Shown here: one piece after another, positions 1 to 12,669 of the stretch
Position numbering within the stretch: position 1 is the first letter of the stretch
Layout: every line of letters begins with the position of its first letter
DNA from: Ailurus styani
Taxonomy: Eukaryota > Chordata > Mammalia > Carnivora > Ailuridae
Assembly: GCA_002007465.1 (NCBI GenBank)
Contig: LNAC01001223.1
Location: 1-64,000 of the forward strand
Length of the DNA: 64,000 bases
Direction of reading: 5' to 3'
Position numbers and translations under genes: made by a program
Notes under the pieces: model-generated
The model's input: the letters and a program-made list of their open reading frames with translations, nothing else
The model's database searches: none
What the model was told of the DNA's origin: nothing

Positions 1-70
1 GCCTGATGATTCACAGACCTGTACCCCTTGGGGAAAGAATAAAAATAAAATTAAAAAAAAAATAAAAACA
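1..70 (+). repeat. L1 3' terminus (end of 3' UTR and A-rich tail)
   Basis: The opening bases, through 'GATGATTCACAGACCTGT', match the end of the L1 3' UTR seen again near 27444-27463 in a clearer L1, and are followed by an A-rich tail. The rest of the element lies left of the window. Confidence 0.8.
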
Positions 71-414
71 GTGTTCAGCTGGATCCTGGCCATTTCAGAG
101 GAAGTTTCTATGGACAATTATTTGGAGCTACTGAGATAGTAAATAAATATTCTGTGTTCTAAGACACCCTCTCTCTTCCTTCATTCTCATGCAGATCTAA
201 AAATCTTCAGCCTGTGGAAGGAAGAAGCAGAGGTGTAGAGTGCAGTATCTGTCCACCTGCACTTGTGCCACCTGGCCAACAAGAACAAGGTGCAAAATAA
301 GGGGGAAGTCAGAGGAGGCCCTACACTTCCTTTCTGACTCTCACTTCCTGTCTGCTCAGTTATTTCCCTTTCCTCACTAAGTCTCATTTCTACAGTATAA
401 AATAGTACATTTTA
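71..414. other. unique intergenic sequence
   Basis: I see no gene or recognisable repeat here. Bases 399-414 (AAAATAGTACATTTTA) are the left target-site duplication of the next SINE. Confidence 0.5.
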
Positions 415-621
415 TTTTATTTTTTTTAAAGATTTTATTTATTTATTTGACACAGAGAGAGAGAGATTACAAGTAGGCAAAGAGGCAGGAAGAGACAGGG
501 AGAGGAGGAAGCAGGCTTCCTGCTGAGCAGAGAGCCCGATGCGGACCTCGATCCCAGGACGCTGAGATCATGACCTGAGCTGAAAGCAGAGGCTTTAACC
601 CACTGAGCCACCCAGGCACCC
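415..621 (-). mobile_element. Can-SINE (tRNA-Lys-derived), full length
   Basis: Reading on the minus strand it has a tRNA-like head with GGTGGCTCAGTGGGTTAAAG, a CT-rich body and an AATAAA-type A-rich tail (poly-T on the plus strand). A 16-bp target-site duplication, AAAATAGTACATTTTA, flanks it at 399-414 and 622-637. The perfect duplication implies a fairly recent insertion. Confidence 0.96.
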
Positions 622-637
622 AAAATAGTACATTTTA

Positions 638-1214
638 ATCTTGGTTCTCATTTTCTGTTATCTAACCAGTTAACCTATTGACTCTGCCTTTTAGCTCATT
701 CTAAGCTTAATCACGATTTAAGTCTGTTTTTATCTGTCTTCCCAGAAGAACAAAGGTCCCTTGCCCTAAAAAGTAACCACCTTTAAGAATTAGACCACCT
801 AGATCTTCCAATATGAAGGGCCTTTATGATGGCCTTACCAAAGGGGACTCTTTGTTCTTAAGAGTTCAGCTGCAATGTCGAGTAATTAATTTGACCACAG
901 CATCACCATACTCACTTCTAAAGCTAACTCCAAATGGAACTTGCCTTGCTACCCTGCTCAGCATCCCATCCCTTCATTGCTGTTGCCCTTACCCACCCTG
1001 CCCTGCCCTTCTTAGGGATGGAATATGAGACATATCCTTGCATTTCCTCGGTAGTAGCCCAAGTCCAGCATAGACTTGGCTGAGAAGGCTGGCACCCTCT
1101 AAACCAGGAACTGATCAAGTAGCTCCATTTGGCTCACAAGATGTAAGGTATGCCAGTACACAAGGGGCAGAAACCTCAAAAGGAGATATTTTTTTTTCTT
1201 TCTTTCTTTTTTTT
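638..1214. other. unique intergenic sequence
   Basis: No gene or clear repeat is visible. Short open frames on both strands (for example 813-1028 and 924-1118) overlap each other and resemble no known protein. Confidence 0.5.
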
Positions 1215-1465
1215 TTTTTGGATGCTTAGGGGTTAAGAATTAAGATCACCTGGGTTCAAAGCCTAATTCTACTACCTACTACCTGTATAACTTTGGGCAA
1301 GGTATTTAAATTCCCCATGTCTTAGGTTTTTCATCTCTAAGCTGTTGACAACAATCATATTTACTGATATTTTAAAGGGTTCTAGGTAATGTATATAAAG
1401 TACTTAGCATAGTACCTAGCACAGGGTGTTCAAGACATTGTAGTTATTATCACTATCATCATCTT
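1215..1465 (+). repeat. MIR SINE
   Basis: The order of motifs is that of MIR: a 'TTAAGA...CCTGGGTTCAAA' head, 'CTTTGGGCAAGGTATTTAAA' core, a degenerate 'CATCTCTAA' segment and a 'TACCTAGCACAGGGTGTTCAA' end. It is ancient and strongly diverged. Confidence 0.8.
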
Positions 1466-1699
1466 GATTTTTAATTTGGAGTTAGAATCCTTTAGAGTGC
1501 ACTTAAATGAGTAATGTAATATGTATATGTATCTAGGAATATAGACACCACAAATAAATGATTTTTAAGGCATTTAAGCCAGCAGTATGCTTAATAAGTA
1601 CACATAAGGACATAGGTCCTGTTTTGCCTGATATTTTTGTGTGTTCATTAAATTTTACTGCCTTTGTTTCCCAACTATAATCATGAATATACATGTTTA

Positions 1700-1850
1700 A
1701 TCCTTAGAACAAATCTGTAATGAAGATATTATCTACATTCTCTCTTTAAGAAAAAAGTGGAGAAGGGAGTTCTAGGGAGTGTAAGTAACATGTCTGAAGT
1801 TACATAGCCAATATGTAGTAGGATTTGAACTGCAGTTTTCTCTTTCTAGA
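1700..1850 (-). repeat. MIR fragment
   Basis: The segment with 'GTAAGTAACATGTCTGAAG' followed by 'AGTAGGATTTGAACTGCAG' is the reverse complement of the MIR core and head. Confidence 0.7.
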
Positions 1851-1988
1851 GATAGTGATGTTGACAAAGCTACTAGATTCTTCACAAGTGACCAAATGTG
1901 TACTAATATGCATAAAACAACTATAATTTCATATATCCTCATAAAACTTTTCTTTTTCACTTTTCTTTCTTAAAATTAAAATACTTCC

Positions 1989-2184
1989 GGGGCACCGGGG
2001 TGGCTCAGTGGGTTAAAGCCTCTGCCTTTGGCTCAGGTCATGATCTCAGGGTCCTGGGATCAAGCCCCGCATTGGGCTCTCTGCTCAGCAGGGAGCCTGC
2101 TTCCTCCTCTCCCTCTGCCTGCCTCTGCCTACTTGTGATCTCTCTCTCTCTCTGTCAAATAAATAAATAAAATCTTAAAAAAAA
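1989..2184 (+). mobile_element. Can-SINE, full length
   Basis: It has a GGGTGGCTCAGTGGGTTAAA head, the GATCTCAGGGTCCTGGGATC B-box region, a CT-rich body and an (AAATA)n tail. TAAAATACTTCC is duplicated at 1977-1988 and 2185-2196. Confidence 0.95.
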
Positions 2185-2389
2185 TAAAATACTTCCACTG
2201 TGAATATTAGGGAAGAAGATAGGGATGTTAGGGAAGAAAAAGCTTCATCTTAGACATGGGAAGAATAAAGGAGCTTGGTTCAATGACTTGCTCAGGTCCT
2301 AAAATATGAGGCCCTTCACAGACCACAGAAAGTGACTCTTATTTGGACCTCAATACATGCTTGTGGACTATGTGAATGAATTAAAATTC

Positions 2390-2540
2390 TTTAACATCTT
2401 TTTCATCTTTTGATCTTCATAGCAGTTATTAACATTATCAATTTGAGAAATGAGGGAATTGAATCTTAAAGAAGGTCAGGGTCTTGCTCAAAGTCATGAA
2501 ACTAATTAATAAAAGAAACAGTGCTAGACTCCAATCCCAC
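2390..2540 (-). repeat. MIR fragment
   Basis: 'ATTTGAGAAATGAGGGAATTG' (a 21-base stretch, start and end shown) followed by 'TCTTGCTCAAAGTCATGAAA' matches the reverse MIR core, strongly diverged. Confidence 0.65.
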
Positions 2541-5050
2541 TTGTTTGCAACACTGCACAGGTAGCCTTTTCTGTTTATCTTCTTGGTCCTGCAACATATA
2601 AACCAGAACACGGACAAGTCTGGGCAGGAAGTAGTTCTTAGGACTGTTATTCAAGACAGTTTGCTCTTCCCTTTCGAGGCTGTTTCACCCTCTCCTTTAG
2701 GTTATTTTCTCTTTTTCTGGATGACTGTTCACACCCATGGCAGGCAAGCTGATGCTCCCCAATAATGTCAGCAGAGGTCTGGAGCCTCCATTATATTTGG
2801 TTAGGCAAGTTTCTTGTTCTGTGACAATATGCAGAGAACACACACTATAAATCATAAGCCTATGGAAAGTTCAGGAATGAAAGAAATCTCTTGCATACCT
2901 GAGGGACCGAGAGCCCATTTTGGAATCCCTACAGGAAACAAAACAAAACTAAACAAAACCATGGCCTTAAACACACATTTCTTTCTCTCTCTGAGGAACT
3001 TGTCTGTACTGTTTGTTTGTCACTTAATATATTATTCTTTGTAGTGGCTGAGTTCCAAGAGGATGGGTCCAGTCCCTATTAATTCTGTTTGATGAGGAAA
3101 GATATGAGATAGGAAAGAACAAGGCCAACTTAGAGAATTCAGGCAATGAGGAAGCTGGACAGTGAGCTCATTATCATTAAGATAATGATCAAGTGGGTGA
3201 AATCCAGTGTCAAAGTACTTGAGTTCAAATCCTAATTCCACCACTTACCAGCACATGGGAAGCTTTGATGTAGAAGATGACAGATTTAGTTAGAAATATC
3301 TTGAATATTAATAGTAGTAGAATCCTAGGTCTTGAGATCCTATGGTGGTTGGAAAGGCAGGATGTAGAGATGGCACCTGGCATTACACTAAGAAGAACTA
3401 ATGTTGGTGGTGTACTTATCTTGTGCTTAACACTTGTTCAGTGTTCCCATGTGTCTCATCATAGTGTTTTACCCTTTCCATTTACTAGATTTTTAGTATC
3501 CTCCAAAGGACCAAAGTTTCTCAGATTCAAGCTTCCTCTTTATTCTTTGCCATGATACTTACTTTGTCATAATCTTGCCCTAACTACCTAAATAGAACCT
3601 ACTAGGCTTAGTGTTTATTTCTGATGGGAAATAAGACCAGCTTAGAAAACAGAAACATTTTCACCTAAAGAAAATTTTGAAAGAAACCAGAAAGAAAATT
3701 TGCTCTTGCTAATTATGATCCCAAAATGCTCAGCTTTTACCAGTGTCTGGTAAGAGATATTAGATAAGTATTACACCTGCATTTTGCTAGCTTGAAGCCT
3801 GAAGATAATGATACCGTACAAAGTGCTTTAGGGTGTTTAAGTCCCCACAGAGGTGCCAGACCTCCCACAGAATCTTCTATGCGGACGCATGAAGATGTGC
3901 TTTACCTAACAAAATATCTTTGCCAGCTTCAGATGGCATCCCTGAATTCTCACCAATCACTCCAGTCACTGGGCTCTAATATTTCAAAATGCAGGAGCAG
4001 CTTGCGGGTCATCCAAGAAGGGAAGAAGATCACTACTTATCGGTTATGCTCTATCAGGTATAGTTCTCAATCATACAGCATCTTAGAGTTCACAGAGTTA
4101 CTGAGATTATACACACAGCCTATGTCTTGACCGAGCATACAAACACTATCTAAGTGATATTACTGGTCTAAATTCAAGTTCAATAACACCTGGGATAACA
4201 ACTCAGGCCCCTGCTGGGTTACTGGGTCTATCTCAATGTACCACCCTTTTTCCTTGATGAGTGCTCTTTCCACGTTTTTAGAAGACCCTGTTAAAAAAGG
4301 TCTTTTAATGCATCTTCCTATTCTTGCCCAGTGCTCTATACAAGCTTTTAAAAGTCTGAATTTGAATCATACAGATAATATATAAGTCCCCTTCCCATTT
4401 TCCCTAGAGGATCTTTAGGCCTAATATTTGCAAAAGAGATACTGAAAAGGTAAAGAAAAGGGGGCAATGCATAGCTCTACCTGCCAACTGAGACACTATC
4501 TCAAATCAGCGCAAGGAATAAGAGAATTAGAAAAGGAAGATGCAGGATCTAAACAACATAACAAATCACCGTGGGAATAAAAATACAGGGTGTTGTTCGT
4601 CAGTATTCATTGCTAGCTTGTGTAACTCTGGAACAGTGTTGATCTGTCTGTCTCTCTGTTAGACTGAGGTTCTCTCTAGCCACATCACCACTTCCTTGAA
4701 TACAGAAAACCTTCCTATAGACATGCCAACTTGATAAAAGGGCATAGAGGAGTGATGACATCAGTTATTTGTCTGAGCCCCTACCCAGCATCTAGTACTG
4801 AAAATATTCCCTGCTGGACAGGTTGGTTCCACAACATGCCCTTTAAGTGTGGGGAGGAGTTTCATTTGACAGAGAGCATCTGTTCACAGCAGATTTGCAG
4901 TACACAGATGGGATCTGCTAGGGACACAGTTGGAGACAACCCCACAAGATGGTGACCCCCAACAGCTGCTGCGCTGCGTAAATGAAGTTGTGCAGGGCAC
5001 AGCTTGCACAGACCTAGTGCCCCTTTCCTAATTATTTCTATCAGACAATG
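2541..5050. other. intergenic sequence, mostly unique
   Basis: No gene is visible. A short MIR-like scrap lies at about 3160-3250 ('GAGTTCAAATCCTAATTCCA'). The longest open frame, 3792-4130, has no recognisable domain, no supporting splice structure and a composition like its surroundings, so I do not call it. Confidence 0.5.
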
Positions 5051-5570
5051 TTTTAGGCTGAATTATGTCCTTCCAAAATTCGAATGGTGAAATCCCAATC
5101 CCCAGGACTTTAGAATGTAACTGTATTTGGAAATAGGGTCTTTATTATTTTTTTAATTATTTTATTTTTTAACATCTTAATTTAATTTTATTTTTTTCAG
5201 TGTTCCAAGATTCATTGTTTATGCACCACACCCAGTGCTCCATGCAGTATGTGCTCTCCTGGTTGGTATTAAAGAGATACAGTCTTTAAAGAGGGGATTG
5301 AAATAAAATGAAACCATTTCGGCCTTAATCCAATATGATTGCTATCCTTGTAAGAAGAGGAAGAGACACCAGGGGCATGCAATGAGAAAGTGATCTACAA
5401 AGCCAAGGAGAAAAGCCTAGAACATATCCTTCCATTATGGTCCTCAGTTGAAACTAACCTCCATTTTGGACTATCAGCCTCTGGAGCCAGGGGAAAATAA
5501 ATTTCTCTTGTTTAAGTTACTCATTCTGTGGTATTTTGCTAAGGCAGCTCTAGAAAACTAATACCACTTC
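5051..5570 (+). repeat. MaLR (MLT1-like) solo LTR, split by an L1 fragment
   Basis: It begins TTTTAGGCTGAATTATGTCC, continues with 'GGTGAAATCCCAATCCCCAG' and 'TTGGAAATAGGGTCTTTA', and ends with 'AATAAATTTCTCTTGTTTAA' and 'CTAGAAAACTAATACCA'. This is the familiar MLT1 LTR order. The part 5143-5272 is a later L1 insertion, and the LTR resumes with 'GTCTTTAAAGAGG'. There is no internal retroviral sequence. Confidence 0.85.
5143..5272 (-). mobile_element. 5'-truncated L1 3' end inserted in the LTR
   Basis: 'CACCACACCCAGTGCTCCAT' is the antisense of the L1 3' UTR, also seen near 19846 and 20228. An AT-rich tail lies on the left. The LTR word GTCTTTA appears on both sides and is probably the target-site duplication. 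Confidence 0.8.
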
Positions 5571-5929
5571 AAACCAAGCTAATAAACAAACCAAGCATAA
5601 ACAGATTTTGCAAATGTAGCTGTCCAGAAAATGCCTTAGATCTCAAGTCTTATCAGATTGCTCCCCAACCCTAGGTTACCTACTGTAATTCCTCCTTATA
5701 AATAGCTACCCTGATTATGCATAGTTACTGTGAGCGGATTGCATGACTCCATGTAAAAGCTGTCCCTCCCAGTTTGAGACACTCTGCTTTTCCTCTGGGG
5801 CCATTCTTATGTTCTAAGCTAGTGATATTTATTTAGCACTCATGGTCTATGCATTTCTTCTACCCTACACTAGTTGTGGTATAGGTTCAGGTTCCTCATT
5901 ATTTCTATCAGACAATGTTATAGGCTGAA
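5571..5929. other. intergenic sequence with a 32-bp direct repeat
   Basis: No gene is visible. Bases 5898-5929 repeat 5031-5062 with one mismatch (see findings). Confidence 0.6.
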
Positions 5930-6145
5930 CCAGACAAATATAGCCCTATAGTTTACTAGTTGTATTATATTAAGGATGTCACTTAACCTTTCAAAAGTTC
6001 CATTTTTTCATCTGCAAAAGGCCATGATAGTAGACACTTCACTGGGCTCTTATAAAACAATGGATGTAAAATGCTTGGCTTAGTGCATGGCACATGGTGA
6101 GCACTCAACAAATATTCAGGTTGGATGTTGATCATTATTACCATT
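5930..6145 (+). repeat. MIR SINE
   Basis: 'GTCACTTAACCTTTCAAAAG', 'TTTTTTCATCTGCAAAAGG' and 'TGGCACATGGTGAGCACTCA' followed by ACAAATATT are the MIR core and 3' end in order. Confidence 0.85.
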
Positions 6146-6389
6146 AGTGTTGGAAGCTGCTGTTCTCTTCTGTAATTTTCCAATTTGCTTTTTGTTGAAT
6201 GCCTCAGCCCTCTTGCAGTATACAAACCATTTCTCTGATCTGGGGGAATTTCTCACCAGTCTCTATTTTATTATTAGTCCCCATACAGGTAAAATTTCTG
6301 TTTTCCACAGTATTTTAAATGAACAGTCCTTGGAGGGCCAATTTCATTCCCTTCAGAAAGCTATAAAGAGGATGGGAGGAACATTTCAA

Positions 6390-6535
6390 AGGTGATGGTT
6401 ATGTTTATGTTTATGGCCTAGATTGTGATGATGGTGTCATGGATATATACTTACCTCCAAACTCATCAGATTGTATGCATTAAATATGTACATCTTTTTT
6501 TATGTCAATCATACTTCAACAAATTGATTTAAAAA
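6390..6535 (+). repeat. old L1 3' end fragment
   Basis: 'AAACTCATCAGATTGTATGC', 'TTAAATATGTACATC' and 'TATGTCAATCATACTTCAAC' before an A-rich stretch match the 3' UTR end of ancient mammalian L1 elements. Confidence 0.65.
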
Positions 6536-6899
6536 AGAAAGAAAATAGGATGGGACATAGCATGTGTGCGACAAGTCTTTTTTGCTTTTGACGATCACCT
6601 CAAAAACATGTTATTTATTTTCATAAAGAATCAGAATGTTCAACAATAACCCTCCATCACAAATATCAAATATTGGACACAATACATTTTTTAAAGACAC
6701 CTCAGAAAAAGACTGTGTTCAACACTATAGTTTAAATATATCATATGATGATCTTTATTATCAATTTCATGGCTGACATGCATGGATTTTCTCTGTGGAG
6801 GTATGTGTTCTTCACAATCACAAAAACTCAGTTTTAAAAAAGAGAAAATTAAAACATTTTAAGAGCATGAACCATGTGCTATGCTTTGTGCTTTTTATT

Positions 6900-7010
6900 T
6901 TTCATGCCAGCCTTTTAAGATAATTATTTTATTTCCATTTTACAGATGAGATAATTGAGACTCAGGGAAGCGAAACAACTAATGTCATACGATGGTGCAT
7001 TTAATGTTAA
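6900..7010 (-). repeat. MIR fragment
   Basis: 'CCATTTTACAGATGAGATAA' followed by 'TTGAGACTCAGGGAAGCGAA' is the reverse MIR core. Confidence 0.75.
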
Positions 7011-8148
7011 TTAATTCTGGAATTTTTATGAGCACCTTGAAATTTATTCTAACACAATTAAATAGTGAGTAGGTAGGTAGGAGGAAGGAGGGAACTCTCA
7101 AAATAAGAGAAACTTCTCGTTTAAAAAAAATTGAATAGATATGTAAACAAAATTGAAAAAATAAAAATCATCTCTAATCCTACCACCTAGAGATCATTAC
7201 TTCTAGCATTTTTATTGATTAAACGATAATTGTGATTTTTACAGGAAGCCCTCAGCCACTCATACTAATGCAGAGGAGAGAAAAGGGTGGAGAATATAAA
7301 AAGCATTTCTGTGTGCACTGTGTGCTTTGGGGAGTAGAAAATTAACCTTTTTGATCATGTTCTGCATGGGCTAATTATTAAAATTACTTTTTCCTTCCTA
7401 ACTGATCCCAATTCAAGGCAGAGTCCCAGAAGCATTTTGGTGACAGGGAATTAAACACGGACTGTGGCTAATCCGAGAAGTGAGGACTCTACACGTGGGT
7501 AATTAAGATCTGACAGCAGAACAAAAGCTCACACATTGTTGTGGTATTGCTCCTCAGAGCAATCTTGAAAGCAGATTCGACTCAATTCACTAGGGATTCA
7601 TTGGGAGACTGATTGCTCTGCTGTGTGCTAGCATGTCCAGGAAACAGTCCCTGATGTTAAGCGACATATAATCTAGTGAAGAAGACAGGTATGCATCCCA
7701 CTAAATTTAATAATAATAATAATTATAATTATAGCTAAACTTCTTGAACACTCACTCACCCTAGGCCTAGCTCTGTTCTAAACTCCTTAAACACATTAAC
7801 TCATTTAAACTTCATATAAAGCATCAAGTAATAAGGGGAAATACTGTGCACCTAGAGGAGAAGGAATAGTTTATCTTGATTGGGAGCTTCAGGGAGTACT
7901 GTCACAGGTGGACGATCATAGGCTTTTAAAGGGACTAGGTTTCCAAACCTGATCTCTTAACACCTGTGGTGTGGGCTGGAGTCCTCTGGCTACATCTATT
8001 TTTAGCTCTTCCTTCCAGCGTGTTGACTGTCTGGCTCACAATGTGTCCCCTCTAGGAAAGTTATCCCCTCACATAGAGAATGAACTTCCTAGGCCAAGGC
8101 TCTGAGACCACATACACCACCGTCTTTCTGGATAAAGACAGTGGTCTA
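7011..8148. other. intergenic sequence, mostly unique
   Basis: No gene is visible. A degraded MIR-like piece lies at about 7735-7815 ('TTAACTCATTTAAACTTCAT'). An (AAT)n-rich stretch lies at about 7709-7733. Confidence 0.5.
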
Positions 8149-8359
8149 TGGGGTGCTTGGGTGGCTCGGTTGCTTAGGCAGCTGCCTTCAGCTCAGGTCA
8201 TGATCCCAGGATCCTAGGGTCGAGCCCCACATCAGGCTCCCTGCTCAGCCCAGAGCCCGCTACTCCCTCTCCCTCTGCCTGTCACTCTGCCTACTTGTAC
8301 TCTCTCTTTTTCTCTCTCTGTGTCAAATAAATAAATAAAATCTTTAAAAAATAAAAATA
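8149..8359 (+). mobile_element. Can-SINE, older 'GCAGCTGCCTTCAGC' subtype
   Basis: The head is GTGGCTCGGTTGCTTAGGCA and the tail AAATAAATAAATAAAATC. AAGACAGTGGTCTA at 8135-8148 is matched by AAGACCATGGTCTA at 8360-8373, a slightly diverged target-site duplication. Confidence 0.94.
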
Positions 8360-8373
8360 AAGACCATGGTCTA

Positions 8374-10629
8374 AAATTTAGACCAGGTTTTGGCACTAAA
8401 CACAGCTGGACCATATAGATCCTTCCACTAGATTGCTTGAGCCAAAATTAAGGGAAAGCATCAGTCTTTATTTGGTGGTAGGAATTGAGAAATACGAAGT
8501 CTGAGAACTGTTGGTACCAACCTGTGATAACCACGAAAATAGGCCACTAGCTCTCCTGGTTCAGAGAAGACTAACTGACCCATAGCCCAGGCTTGCTTTG
8601 TGTTCACTGCTCTGTTCACATGTAAGCCACTCTTCTCATGGGCCAACAAATGAGCTTGGAAGCCATAGGAAGATAGACCCACTTCTGAAAGAGGCAACTT
8701 TGCCTCCTGTCCCAGTACTGCTCACTGGCACATCTGAAATTTTCTAGAACCATATGCAGCACATCCAAATCTTCTCCCTAACCACTCTCCTTTATAAGGA
8801 CCAGGCCTATATCATATCCCTGCCCTTCTGACTCCCTCTCCTTATTCTCTTCTGGATTTTTCACTAATGAATATCTTGCACATTTGATCCTGTCTTGGAA
8901 TCTGCTTCTCTGATCAAGGGAATTGATGTTGGGCTTTTCTTTTCATGCAGTCTTTCAGTATGGAAGGGGATTATACAAAGGGAAGGATTATCCTGGGAAG
9001 GATTACACACCCAAAGGTGAGATTCATTGGCCATCCTTAGTGTAATGATCTAATACAGCTAGTAACAGGGAACCTGCATTTCCCATTAACTGCAATTTAT
9101 AGGATGGTGGTTTACATAGGGCCTTTTGGGGAAAAACTACAACGAGAAACCTGATAGAAACAAAGATTGTTCTAGAAACAGTTATAAGTGGAAGTAATTT
9201 TTTTAAAAAAAATACTTATTTGTACCTAATTGGCTCATTGAAGTCATCCTTCACATGCTAGGATTGGTATTTCTAGTCTTACCTAATCTTTGAGCGCAAA
9301 ATGGAGCAAAAAGGACCAACTGAAGATTTTGGTAATGTTGACTTAAGTGGTACTTTTTCAGTGTGAATTACACCCTGTGGGGAGCTCTACATTTAGAAAG
9401 CCATTTGTGAGACTATCCCACAGAAAGAAGATAGGAAGAAGTTTAGCAGAATTCCAATATTAGAGGAAGTGGAGGTGGGAGAGCTAAGGAAGGCCCTGTG
9501 CTATTGTTTGGTCAAAAATTAAGCACATGAAATTATGTTTCCTTTTCAGAAATTCTTCTATGGATTCTACAGTCTTGATGTCATACTTCTTCTTCTTCAT
9601 CTTCTTAAATTACTCTTAGAATGCATCATATTGCTTGAGGATTTGAAAAGGAATCTTTATTTGGAATAATTTCATATGCTACTTTTTCTTTAATAATACT
9701 GCTTCTCTAATAGTAGGAAAATGAATGGAATTAAGCAGATTTTTCTGTCAGAAGACTTAGATGGAGTCTTGATTATTTCACCCACCCTCCTGAACCCCAT
9801 TTAAAGATGTGGGATCTCTGGTAGAATTATGTACCTTACAAACATTGTGGTCACTGCACAGAGTAAATTGTTTTAAATTGGGATATAGTCACCTTTATGT
9901 TTTTTAATTTTTTTTCTCCAGAGCACATGAAGAAAGAGAGAGAGGGAGAGAAAAAGAGAGATTTCATGTTGGGTGGGAGCAGACTGAGGAAAAGGTTTTA
10001 AATATTTCCTGAGCAGACTCAAGAAAAGGTTTTAAATATTTTCTTGAGTTATATAACCCCACATATCTGAGAAAATTATAATTAATTTCTATCTAAGCTA
10101 CATCAGCACCAAGTCAGAAGGTGAATAAAGCCCTCATCCCCATCTCTGTACCACTTTTAATTCAAGACACCCTCCTTTCTACAAACTGAGTTGTTTAGCT
10201 AAGGTTTCATAGTGAGTGGGCAAGTCAGGGCAACTCAAAAACTCAAGCTCACCTCCTGGGCAGTAACAAAGCTTACACCAGCCATAAAAATCCCAAGGCA
10301 TTTGCACTTAGAGTTAATGAGGTTGTGGATCAGGTGAAGCTGAAAATCCCAACAGATGACAAGCTACAAATTGGGTGAGGTTCCTCTGGCCTTCTGGTGA
10401 AGGAGAACAGGGTTCCTGTGAGAACATGCTAGCTGATACTAATGTCTGATTATGTTAATGATGGAATGAAGTTCAGCCCAGAAAATCAGCCTTTGCCAGA
10501 GCGCTGCCTCTCTTCTCTTTGTCACATCAACCATCATCACCATACATCTTCTCAAACCCTGTAATTGGGAGCTCACAATCTACCTGTATCTTGGGTTAAG
10601 TTTTTGCCTTTTTGTTGCCAATGGGATAA
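8374..10629. other. intergenic sequence, mostly unique
   Basis: No gene or clear interspersed repeat is visible. A 34-bp tandem duplication lies at 9977-10044. Confidence 0.5.
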
Positions 10630-11040
10630 TGTGACACCCACTAACTGTGGCATTCAAAGTCCTTCTCAGTCTATTCCTAATCTTCTTTTCCCATCTTCTC
10701 TATGTCCACTTTGCTTGTTCCTCCTTTTCTTCAGATAAGCAAGAACTGGACTCCATAGTATTCTACCCATGGTTTCACTGTTTCCTCTGCCCAGAATGTT
10801 TTCTTGACATTTATTCACCTGAAATCATGTATTCATCCTCAAGATTTATCACTCAATTTTGTTAATTCCTTACCTTTCATCTTCCCTCTAATAGATGGAA
10901 CTAATCCCTCTTTCCACTATGCCACTCAAATTTTGCATATATGTAACCACAGAGACTCAGACTTACAATCAAATTAAGCTATTTTACCTAAATCATAAGT
11001 TCCTTGAGGGTTGGGTCCAAATCTCTTTCATACATACACT
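10630..11040 (+). repeat. L2 LINE 3' region
   Basis: 'TTTCCTCTGCCCAGAATG' followed about 180 bases on by 'AGTTCCTTGAGGGTTGGGTC' is the recurring L2 3' end order. Divergence is high, as expected for this ancient family. Confidence 0.75.
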
Positions 11041-12669
11041 GCACTTTTCTGATGCTCTCCCTACATGCAAACCTGATGTAGGTGGTAGCCTAAAGATGTG
11101 GAATCAGAATGCAGGAACTGAGAGTCTCATCCTATGTTATGACCAAGAGAAAAATAGGACAAAATTTCAAATGTGATTTTATGTCAACAGGGTAAGCTCA
11201 TGGTACCTACTTCTTTGGTCAAACACTAGTCAAGATGTTGCTGTGAAGGTGTTTTGTAGTTGTAATTAACATCTACAATCAAATGGCTTTAAGAGAAGAA
11301 TATTGTCCTTGATTATATCTATGGGCCTCATTCAATCACTTGAAAGCCTTAAGTGCAAAAACCTATTTCCTGGAGAAGTGATTCTGCATTAAGACAGTAA
11401 CATAGAAATCTGCCTGAATCTGCAGCTTGCTGGCTGCTCTACAACCTTTAGACTCAAGATTGCAAAGTCTACTCCTGCCTGAGTTTCTAACCTGCCAGCT
11501 TACCCTACAGATTTCAAAATCAAGACTACAACATGAAATCTTGCCTGAGTTTCCAGCCCGCTGGTCAGACTTCAGAATTGTAGTTCCTGCAACTGGGTGA
11601 GCCAGTTCTTTAAATCTTACTCATATTTATCACCTCTTGCTTTTGTTTCACTGAAGAAGCTTACTGATATGAAAACCAACTAGTTAGAAGGATAGCAGAA
11701 GCTGAGGTATGGATTTAAAGTGGGGATAAAGATCCAGAAGTTCAAGAAACGGGAATAACAGAAAAAGTGATTGGCTGAAACCTATACAATTTCCAGAAGT
11801 AAAATGCAAGCACTTTTAGAGGCTTTTTATGTGTCCAAAGTTGTGTGAGTCAGCCAGGTTTATATTAAAGAGTCAACTTAGCAATTCTTGGGACATGGTT
11901 TGCATCCAGTACTCATTGCTGAATGAACAAAGGAATGCATTTATGAAAGAGTTGATCCATCCTGGCTTTTCTTCCCTTCACAACAACTTGATAGCTAGAA
12001 TTATCAGGAATCAGGACACACTGGGATAATTTTGACTCCTAGGCAAAGTAATCACCAACTAGGCAACCTGTTCTTTATTTCTCTCTCAGCCATATTTGAA
12101 CAGTGAAATGACAAAGTTACACAAATGGAATGTGATAGTGTTTTACCTTTAGAAGTCTATCACGTTAAGTAAGGTAGCTTTCTTAGCATGAGAATGATGC
12201 AGGTAAACACATAATAGTGCCAGCTTCTTTAGCTTCCTGTTGAAACCACCATGGAAGCTATCATAGGCCTGGGGCATTCCTTTGCTACACACATCATCCT
12301 TCTAATAACATCTGCTCACTGGGATAAGGATCAATTATCTCTACAGAAGAGATATTGTTGCCAGTCCTCAAGATAAACCCTGCATTTTAGGCCAGCCTTG
12401 GACAAGATCCAAGAAGCTTGATTTTAGCCTCTGGACATTATTTCATCTCAGTGGGTTTTGTTCTTTTTCCCTAGATATGTGGGGAATGCACATCTCAGAG
12501 GAAGTAACAGAGGACATTGTAGCTTAAAGGGGTTTGGGCACAGTCATGAATGACATGGTTCTCCTAACTACAATGGACCTATTGTCAAGGGATCTATAGG
12601 GGTCATACCTCTCTTCCATCCAACACTGTATTCTGTTGTCAACTGTGGTTCCCATGTTATCCTTTGTTC
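11041..12669. other. intergenic sequence; possible degraded LTR at 11420-11670
   Basis: No gene is visible. Within 11420-11600 the phrase 'GCCTGAGTTTC' followed by 'GCCAGC' or 'GCCCGCTGG' recurs, then 'TGGGTGAGCCAGTTCTTTAA', which resembles the U3/R part of an old mammalian LTR. I cannot name the family. Confidence 0.35.

Noticed and set aside
3792..4130. 112-residue open frame in intergenic sequence
   Set aside because: There is no domain, no homology I recognise, no conserved start context and no exon signals. Length alone is within chance for this window.
5051..5570. Endogenous retrovirus with genes
   Set aside because: Only a solo LTR of MaLR type is present; no gag, pol or env sequence flanks it.
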